64,000 nucleotides of DNA from Acidobacteriota bacterium (lineage in GTDB: Bacteria > Acidobacteriota > Vicinamibacteria > Vicinamibacterales > UBA2999). The stretch covers positions 1 through 64,000 of the forward strand of contig JAKFXY010000004.1 of the NCBI GenBank assembly GCA_021731165.1. The letters run 5' to 3'. Position numbers and translations under genes: made by a program. The notes beneath the pieces were generated by a model, which did not search any database, was not told the origin of the DNA, and worked only from the letters and a program-made list of their open reading frames with translations. Each line of letters starts with the position of its first letter. The stretch's first letter is position 1. Positions 57,787 through 64,000 of this stretch are shown piece by piece.

Positions 57787-58870
57787 GCCACTCGTGCCGA
57801 CTGGGCAGGTCGACTTGAGGCCGCTGACGACTCTTGGGGTCGGCGGGCGGGCGCGCTGGTATGTCAGGGCCAGTTCCGTGGAGGAGGTCGCGACGGCGTA
57901 CGCCTGGGCGCAGGACCGCAACCTGGAGGTGTTCGTGCTGGGGGGCGGGAGCAACCTCGTGGTGGCTGACGAGGGGTGGCCGGGCCTTGTCCTCCATGTG
58001 GGAATCAACGGTGCGACATTCTGGGGCGACGGGACCGACACCTTCGTCACGGCGGGCGCGGGAGGCACCTGGGATGATCTGGTCTTGGCCGTCGTGTCGC
58101 GTGGCCTTGCTGGAGTCGAGTGCTTGTCGGGCATTCCGGGCACTGTCGGGGCAACGCCGCTGCAGAACGTCGGGGCGTACGGCCAGGAGGTGGCTGGAGT
58201 GATCGATTCTGTGACGGCATTCGATCGCGCCACCGGCGAGACGCTGAGGATCCCGTCGGACGAGTGTGGGTTTGGCTACCGAATGAGCCGCTTCAAGGGA
58301 CGCGACGCCGGCCGGTTCGTGGTGTGTCATGTGACGCTCCGTGTTCGTCCCGGGTTCCCCACGGTGACGTACCCCGATCTCGTCGATTACGTGGAGCGAC
58401 ATGCGATCATGTCGCCCGGGGTCGGCGATGTTCGCGACGCGGTAATCGCAATCCGGCGCCGGAAGGGCATGGTCCTCGATGCGGCCGATCCGGATACCCG
58501 CAGCGTCGGGTCCTTCTTCGTGAACCCGGTAATCAAGGACGAGGTCTACCATCGGATTGCCGCCGGTGGAGGGATACCGTCGTTTGCTGCAGGAGCCGGG
58601 TTCGTGAAGATTTCCGCGGCATGGCTCATCGAACGTGCCGGCTTCGGGCGCGGGTTCGGAGCTGGTGGGGCGGCGCTCTCCACGAAGCACCCGCTGGCGA
58701 TTACCAATCGTGGCGGTGCCTCGGCGCGTGAGGTTGTTGCGCTCGCGGCGCGTATCAAGCACCAGGTGGCCGACCGCTTCGGTATCTGGCTTCGGCCGGA
58801 GCCGCTTTTCGTCGGCTTCGGGGATGACGCCGATGTGGCGTACTTGCAGGCGCACGACGCTGCTGGATGA
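57779..58870 (+). CDS. murB: UDP-N-acetylenolpyruvoylglucosamine reductase
   Basis: LRPLTTLGVGGRARWYV, FVLGGGSNLVVADEG, GIPGTVGATPLQNVGAYGQEV, GSFFVNPV. Confidence 0.95.
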   Translation: MAEPLVPTGQVDLRPLTTLGVGGRARWYVRASSVEEVATAYAWAQDRNLEVFVLGGGSNLVVADEGWPGLVLHVGINGATFWGDGTDTFVTAGAGGTWDDLVLAVVSRGLAGVECLSGIPGTVGATPLQNVGAYGQEVAGVIDSVTAFDRATGETLRIPSDECGFGYRMSRFKGRDAGRFVVCHVTLRVRPGFPTVTYPDLVDYVERHAIMSPGVGDVRDAVIAIRRRKGMVLDAADPDTRSVGSFFVNPVIKDEVYHRIAAGGGIPSFAAGAGFVKISAAWLIERAGFGRGFGAGGAALSTKHPLAITNRGGASAREVVALAARIKHQVADRFGIWLRPEPLFVGFGDDADVAYLQAHDAAG

Positions 58871-58886
58871 ATGCTACAGGAGATGA

Positions 58887-60146
58887 ATGTCAACACTGCT
58901 GATTGAGGGCGGCCATCGTCTCGAAGGACGAGTCGCGGTTGAGGGGAACAAGAACGCCGCGCTCCCCCTATTGGCGGCGTGCCTGCTGACGGAAGACGAG
59001 TGCGTGCTGACCAACGTACCGCGCATCGGCGACGTCGAGGTGATGGCGCGGCTGCTGCTCGATCTCGGTGCCGAAGTCGAAGGCATCGGCGGCACCACAC
59101 TCCGGATCCGAACGCCGAGGGTGACCGGGCACGTACCCGATCGCGCGCTGGTCGGCCGTCTTCGCGGTTCCGTACTGCTGCTCGGGCCGCTGCTCGCGCG
59201 GGCGGGGAAGGCGCGGCTCGCGCCGCCGGGCGGCGACTTTCCGGCGCGGCGTTCGATCTCCACGCACCTCGACGCGCTCTTCGCGCTGGGTGCGCGCGAG
59301 GTCGCGGGGCCGGACCACGCGGTTGAGGCACCGGCCGGGCTCACGGGCGCGTCGATGTATCTCTTCGAGGCGTCTGTCACCGGCACGGAGACCGCGCTCC
59401 TCGCGGCGGCCAGCGCCAGAGGTGTCACGGAGATCCGCCACGCCGCCACCGAGCCGCACGTCGTGGAGCTCTGCCAGTTCCTGACCAAGATGGGCGCCGG
59501 TGTCACGGGCATCGGCAGTTCGACGCTGCGCGTCGAGGGGACGTCACGCCTGCGCGGCGCGCAGCACCACATCAACGGGGACTACATCGAGGCCGGCAGC
59601 TGGGCGGTGGTTGGGGCGATCACCGGCGGAGAGATCGCCATTGAGGGGGCGCGAGAGGAAGACATCGAGGTTGTGGCCGCCGTACTGACGCGCATGAGGG
59701 TCGACTGCGGCATGCGCGACGGCGTCTTCGAGGTGAAGCCATCGAAGCCGAAGGCCATCAAGCGGATTACGACCGGACTGTGGCCGGCCTTCCCGAGCGA
59801 CTTGGTCAGCCTCGTGACTGTGCTGGCGACCCAGGCCGAAGGACGGACGCTGGTGCACGACTGGATGTACGAGCTTCGCCTGTTCGCACTCGAACAAATG
59901 AGCGGCATGGGCGCTGACATGTTCCTCGCCGACGCCCACCGCATCATCGTCACCGGGCGTACACCGCTGCGCGGCGGCCGCTTGCTCGATAGCCGCGATC
60001 TCCGCTCGGGGATGTCGCTGATTGCCGCCGGTCTCGCCGCGGATGGACAGACGCGCGTCACGCCGCTCGAGACCGTCGAACGCGGCTACTCGCAGCTGGT
60101 GGATCGCCTCCAGGCGCTTGGCGCGAAGGTTGCGAAGGTGGACTGA
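58887..60146 (+). CDS. murA: UDP-N-acetylglucosamine 1-carboxyvinyltransferase
   Basis: LLIEGGHRLEGRVAVEGNKNAALPLLAACLLTEDECVLTNVPRI..., GDYIEAGSWAVVGAITGG, FPSDLVSLVTVLATQAEG. Confidence 0.95.
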   Translation: MSTLLIEGGHRLEGRVAVEGNKNAALPLLAACLLTEDECVLTNVPRIGDVEVMARLLLDLGAEVEGIGGTTLRIRTPRVTGHVPDRALVGRLRGSVLLLGPLLARAGKARLAPPGGDFPARRSISTHLDALFALGAREVAGPDHAVEAPAGLTGASMYLFEASVTGTETALLAAASARGVTEIRHAATEPHVVELCQFLTKMGAGVTGIGSSTLRVEGTSRLRGAQHHINGDYIEAGSWAVVGAITGGEIAIEGAREEDIEVVAAVLTRMRVDCGMRDGVFEVKPSKPKAIKRITTGLWPAFPSDLVSLVTVLATQAEGRTLVHDWMYELRLFALEQMSGMGADMFLADAHRIIVTGRTPLRGGRLLDSRDLRSGMSLIAAGLAADGQTRVTPLETVERGYSQLVDRLQALGAKVAKVD

Positions 60147-60159
60147 TGGAGCCGCGGCT

Positions 60160-61962
60160 CTAGCGGGCCGGTGCGCCACCTGAGGGCGGCGGTACGACCG
60201 GAACAATCGGGGCAGCGCCAGGGCGCTGCGCTGGTGGTTGTTGCGCCTCAGGTGGGGTCGGCAGCTGCAAGGGAGGCTGGATCGGGAGGTCAATGACCGA
60301 CGCCGCTGGATCGGTCCCGACGCGGAACGGCCGCAGATCGGACTCCGAAAGGTCCAGCACGCGAATGATGTGCGGCGTCAGCGTGAGGACGATGTCGGTT
60401 TCCTGCGTTTCGCGCTTGGTGTGCGCGAAGAGCCTGCCGACAAACGGGATATCGCTCAAGCCGGGAATCCCCTGGACGACCTTTCGCTCGTCGTCACGAA
60501 TCAGGCCGGCGAGCAGGTTCGTCTCTCCGTCGCGCAGTCGGATCACCGTATTGATGGCGCGGTTGCCGAACGTGGGCAGCCCTCCGAACCCGGTGCCGGA
60601 GATGCTGCTGACTTCCACTCGTACCGCCAGCGACACCTCGTCGTCATGGTGGGTGCGCGGCGTGATGTCGATATTCACGCCGATGTTCTCGTAGTTGAAC
60701 GAAGTAATTGGCTGCTGGTTCACTCCGCCGGTGGCGATGGGGGAGAAGGTCGTGACCGGCACCGGTACGCGCTCGCCGAACCGCGCCTGCGAGGTCTGGC
60801 CCTCGGATGTCCGGAGCTGGGGGTTGGCCAGCGTTCGTGTGTTGCTGTCTGTCTTCAAGAGCCGGTAGAACAGGCCCGGCAGGTTCGTCATCAGGATGTC
60901 AGACTGCGCGAGGTTTCTGACGTCGCGTAGAGTGAGCCCTTCCGAGTTGGCATCGGCCGCACCGTTGATCCCAGGGGAGCCTGGCGAGGCGAGCTGGAGG
61001 CCGTACTCGCTGAGCCTCGTGCGGTCAACTTCCAACAGCTCAACATCGATGACGACCTCGGGCCGGGCCTTGTCGATCGCCGAGATGAGCTTGCCGGCGG
61101 CCGCGATGCGTTCAGGCGTGTCCTTGATCGAGATGGCGTTGGTGGCCGTCGTCGGCGCGATGCGTCGGCTGTCGATCACGATCCGGAGCAGGTCGATCGT
61201 CTCCTTGAGGTCGGCGTTGCTCAGATAGAACGTGCGGATGATCTCTTCCTCGTATTCGCGGCGCTTGGCGGGATTGTCGGGGATCACCGTAATCGTCCGC
61301 TGCGCCGTTACCTTATAGAAGTTCCTGGTCGCCTGCGAGATCGATGTCAGCGCCTCGTCCAGGGCGGCGTTTCGGAGGTCGATCGTCAGCGGTTCCTCGC
61401 GGAACGTCGGGTCGAAGACGATATTGACGTTTGCAAAGCGCGCGATCGCCGTATACACGTCGCGTGAACCCGCGCCGCGAAATATGAGCGACGAAGGGAG
61501 CCGCACATCAGCGGGCAGGTCCATGCCTGGAGGGCCCATGGTCCGGGAACGCTCGATGAGCGATTCGAGCCGTGTCTGGCCTTCGCGTGCGACAGCGACC
61601 TTGGCCCGCTGCTGATTGCGTACATCGCGGAGGAGCCCGTCAATATCGCCGCTGGCGGGGTTCAACTCCGACGCCACCTGCAGCTCAACGAGGGCCTCGT
61701 CCAGTTTTCCGGTTGATGCCAGGCGGCGTCCACGGGAGAAGTGATCCTGTGCGGCCCGCATCTTGGCGCGGTCGAGGGCCTGGCGCACTGCCCGGTTGTC
61801 GGGCTGCGCCTTGAGCACCTTGGTGTACTCGATGACGGCGCGGTCGTAGTCCTGGGCCTGCTCGGCGCGCTGGCCGGAACGGATCGCGCCGCCAGTGGCG
61901 CATCCGGCCAGGGTCAAGGCGAGCGCCGCCATGGGCGCAAATCGGCTAATTTGGTGTGCCAT
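60160..61962 (-). CDS. Secretin (GspD/PilQ family) lipoprotein with N-terminal TPR-like repeats
   Basis: Lipobox LTLAGCATGG; DYDRAVIEYTKVLKAQPDN repeats; secretin core NIVFDPTFREEPLTIDLRN, VPVPVTTFSPIATGG, VVQGIPGLSDIPFVGRLFAHTKRETQETDIVLTLTPHII. Confidence 0.9.
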   Translation of the reverse strand: MAHQISRFAPMAALALTLAGCATGGAIRSGQRAEQAQDYDRAVIEYTKVLKAQPDNRAVRQALDRAKMRAAQDHFSRGRRLASTGKLDEALVELQVASELNPASGDIDGLLRDVRNQQRAKVAVAREGQTRLESLIERSRTMGPPGMDLPADVRLPSSLIFRGAGSRDVYTAIARFANVNIVFDPTFREEPLTIDLRNAALDEALTSISQATRNFYKVTAQRTITVIPDNPAKRREYEEEIIRTFYLSNADLKETIDLLRIVIDSRRIAPTTATNAISIKDTPERIAAAGKLISAIDKARPEVVIDVELLEVDRTRLSEYGLQLASPGSPGINGAADANSEGLTLRDVRNLAQSDILMTNLPGLFYRLLKTDSNTRTLANPQLRTSEGQTSQARFGERVPVPVTTFSPIATGGVNQQPITSFNYENIGVNIDITPRTHHDDEVSLAVRVEVSSISGTGFGGLPTFGNRAINTVIRLRDGETNLLAGLIRDDERKVVQGIPGLSDIPFVGRLFAHTKRETQETDIVLTLTPHIIRVLDLSESDLRPFRVGTDPAASVIDLPIQPPLQLPTPPEAQQPPAQRPGAAPIVPVVPPPSGGAPAR

Positions 61963-62608
61963 CGGTGATGACGTCGACGCCGCGCGGAATACGAAACGCA
62001 AACTCCTTATCGGACAACCCCAGGTTTTCCTTCAGATTGGTGAAGATGAGGGTTGATTCGCCCCCCTGCCGGTCCCGCGTCGTCAGGGCGCGCCACGTGA
62101 GGGTGGCCGGGTCTACGGCAATCACGAGGTACTCGTACTGGGGTTCCTCCCGCCTCGGAATGAGCTTGAGAGCGAGGGTGCCGGGCACCGGCGATTCAAC
62201 GTACGACGCGGTAAAGTCGCGTCCGATGTCTCCCTTGCCAGCCAGGAAGAGGGCCGGCGTCGTAGCCTGATCCTCCGTGGGGACCGGGGTGACAATCACT
62301 TGTCTGTCGAGCGGGATGTACGAGTAGACCTTTACGCCGTCGGAGACGAACTCCTTCTTCTCCGGAGCCATGTAGATAAACCGCATCCTCCCGGGCTTCT
62401 TCACCGAGACCGTCCCCTGTTCCTTGGTCTGCGTACGGAGCGCCCCGCCGCGATAGGTGTGTACGAAATCGGCGGAGAAATCGCGTACCCCTTGGTACCG
62501 CTGCTGGAGCGAGCGGGCAAGCGCTTCGGCCGAGGGCCGGGTCTGCGCCGAAACGAGGCCACCGGAGAGAGCGAGGACCAAGGCGAAGAACGGCAGACGG
62601 CTCACCAT
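61946..62608 (-). CDS. lolA: Outer-membrane lipoprotein carrier protein LolA-like
   Basis: Signal peptide; LQQRYQGVRDFSADFVHTYRGG...GTVSVKKPGRMRFIYMAPEKKEFVSDGVKVYSYIPLDRQV. Confidence 0.88.
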   Translation of the reverse strand: MVSRLPFFALVLALSGGLVSAQTRPSAEALARSLQQRYQGVRDFSADFVHTYRGGALRTQTKEQGTVSVKKPGRMRFIYMAPEKKEFVSDGVKVYSYIPLDRQVIVTPVPTEDQATTPALFLAGKGDIGRDFTASYVESPVPGTLALKLIPRREEPQYEYLVIAVDPATLTWRALTTRDRQGGESTLIFTNLKENLGLSDKEFAFRIPRGVDVITDGTPN

Positions 62609-62653
62609 AGAACCATAGCACGCGAGTCATGGCCCGGACCCAGGCCTGAGCCC

Positions 62654-63940
62654 TCACATTCTGGCGCGTTTGCGTGCGACGAATGCCCGGACCTCATCCA
62701 CACCACGCGCATTCAGTACATGGCGCGGCTCAACCCAGCCGCGGCGTGCCGTGCCTGTGCCGAAGCCCATCTGCCGGCCCAGCCATTCCGCACGATGCGC
62801 GTCGCTGCTGACGGTGAGTGTGACTCCGGCCAGAGCGGCCAGACGGGCCACTGAGCCGTCCATGTCCAAGTGGCCGGGCGCACCGTCGATCTCCATCGCC
62901 GTCCCGGTGGAGACAGCCGCGTCGAACAGCCGCGCAAAGTCGAGATCGTAGCCGCTTGATCGCGCGGGCGAACGGTTGGCGGGATGGGTAATGACGTTCA
63001 CGAGCGGGTGATGCATGGCCCGGAGGTAACGCCCCGTCAGGCTCGCACCGTCCTGGCCGGCCTCGTCGTGGAGCGATGCCAGCACGATGTCGAGGTCTTG
63101 GAGCAGCGAATCATCAAAGTCGAGACTACCATCCGGCATGATGTCGACCTCGACGCCGTGCAGAATCTGGATACCCACCACGCGCAGTCGCAGCGACTCG
63201 ATTTCGGCTTTCTGCCGCGCCACATCCGCCACGGCGAGCGTACGTGACGCTGCGGCACGTTCGGAATGGTCCGTGATGGCCACGTACTCGTAGCCGAGCT
63301 GCTGGGCTGCGCCCACCATATCCTCGAGTGAATCTCGGCCGTCACTCCAACTGCTGTGCACGTGGAGGTCTCCCCGGATATCGCTCTCATAGACCAGACG
63401 GGGCAGCCGCTCCCGGAGCGCCGCGTCGATCTCATCAGTTCCATGGCGAAGCTCGGGAGGAATATGTGGCAGGCCAAGCAGCTCGTAGAAGTGGGCCTCC
63501 GTCCGGCACTCGACGACAGTCCTTCCGCGGAGGAGCGCGGGGGAATCGAACGCAAGTCCATGGTCCACGGCTTTTGCGCGTAGCAGGGCGAGGTGATCGT
63601 CTGCACCCGTGTGCCAAGCGAGGGCGCTGCCCGCGCTCTCAGGCGTTGCCAGGTGCAGGGTCAGAGCGCCGCGCTCGGTCGTGAGGCTGCGCGCGCGGGA
63701 TGACGTCGCCGAGGTGGTTGTCACGATCGATAACGTCGTGAACCCTTTCAGGACTTGTGCGTGCTTCGATTCCGGGGCGATGACGAGGAGGGCGACGTCT
63801 TCCAGCTCTGGAGCAAATCGTCGAAGACCGCCGACGTGGTGGAGCTCATCGAAGGGCAGCCCAGCGCGGCGAGCCTCACGCGCGACTGTCGATGCGAGGA
63901 GGTGCGCGCGTCCGAGGGAAATGCGTGAGGAGAAGGACAC
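62654..63940 (-). CDS. PolX-derived PHP domain protein (degenerate polymerase palm + PHP)
   Basis: PHP motifs DLHVHSSWSDGRDSLEDM, ITDHSE, HGVEVDI, LASLHD, NVITHP, SSDAHR; N-terminal region resembles the PolX palm domain but lacks catalytic Asp residues. Confidence 0.85.
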   Translation of the reverse strand: MSFSSRISLGRAHLLASTVAREARRAGLPFDELHHVGGLRRFAPELEDVALLVIAPESKHAQVLKGFTTLSIVTTTSATSSRARSLTTERGALTLHLATPESAGSALAWHTGADDHLALLRAKAVDHGLAFDSPALLRGRTVVECRTEAHFYELLGLPHIPPELRHGTDEIDAALRERLPRLVYESDIRGDLHVHSSWSDGRDSLEDMVGAAQQLGYEYVAITDHSERAAASRTLAVADVARQKAEIESLRLRVVGIQILHGVEVDIMPDGSLDFDDSLLQDLDIVLASLHDEAGQDGASLTGRYLRAMHHPLVNVITHPANRSPARSSGYDLDFARLFDAAVSTGTAMEIDGAPGHLDMDGSVARLAALAGVTLTVSSDAHRAEWLGRQMGFGTGTARRGWVEPRHVLNARGVDEVRAFVARKRARM

Positions 63941-64000
63941 GGCGCCACGATCTTATCCACGATGGGCAGGGAATTCACGGTCCCGTTTCAGCGATACTAG

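Noticed and set aside
60147-60159. Palindrome AGCCGCGGCT between convergent murA and secretin genes as a bidirectional terminator
   Set aside because: A perfect 10-bp palindrome but no T-tract and no loop; insufficient evidence to call a terminator.

Overview
This 64 kb high-GC window looks like chromosomal backbone from an Acidobacteria/Vicinamibacteria-type genome; that taxonomic call is inference from gene style and order. It is almost fully coding. Blocks from start to end: an RND efflux operon with TolC and a Spy/CpxP-like protein; ispH; an ECF sigma/anti-sigma pair; pckA; gatB; a GT-C-like membrane protein fused to DUF3108 and coupled to ftsEX; rnr; a tatA absent from the ORF track; a VWFA-related protein; a TonB-like protein; groES-groEL with a CIRCE-like operator; purC with a mini-Fis gene; nrdR; ntrY/ntrX-like genes; a methyltransferase and a second GT-C-like protein carrying a discoidin-like domain; an orphan TRAP substrate-binding protein with ftcD; a phospholipid/cinA cluster; ftsY-ribD-ribE-ribBA; ffh-rpsP-khpA-rimM-trmD-rplS-rnhB; thiE; and a peptidoglycan recycling/synthesis cluster (GHMP kinase | nagZ-ldcA-mpl-pxpBC-murB-murA), followed by secretin, lolA and a PolX-derived PHP protein. 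No rRNA, tRNA, CRISPR array, prophage or transposase was seen. The most interesting signals are: two paralogous membrane proteins with swapped C-terminal domains; plsY and gpsA lacking any ATG/GTG/TTG start and apparently starting at ATT or CTG; a PolX homologue with lost polymerase aspartates and no HhH domain; a symmetric divergent pair of leaderless-type promoters; and a cell-wall recycling operon containing a fused 5-oxoprolinase PxpB-PxpC.
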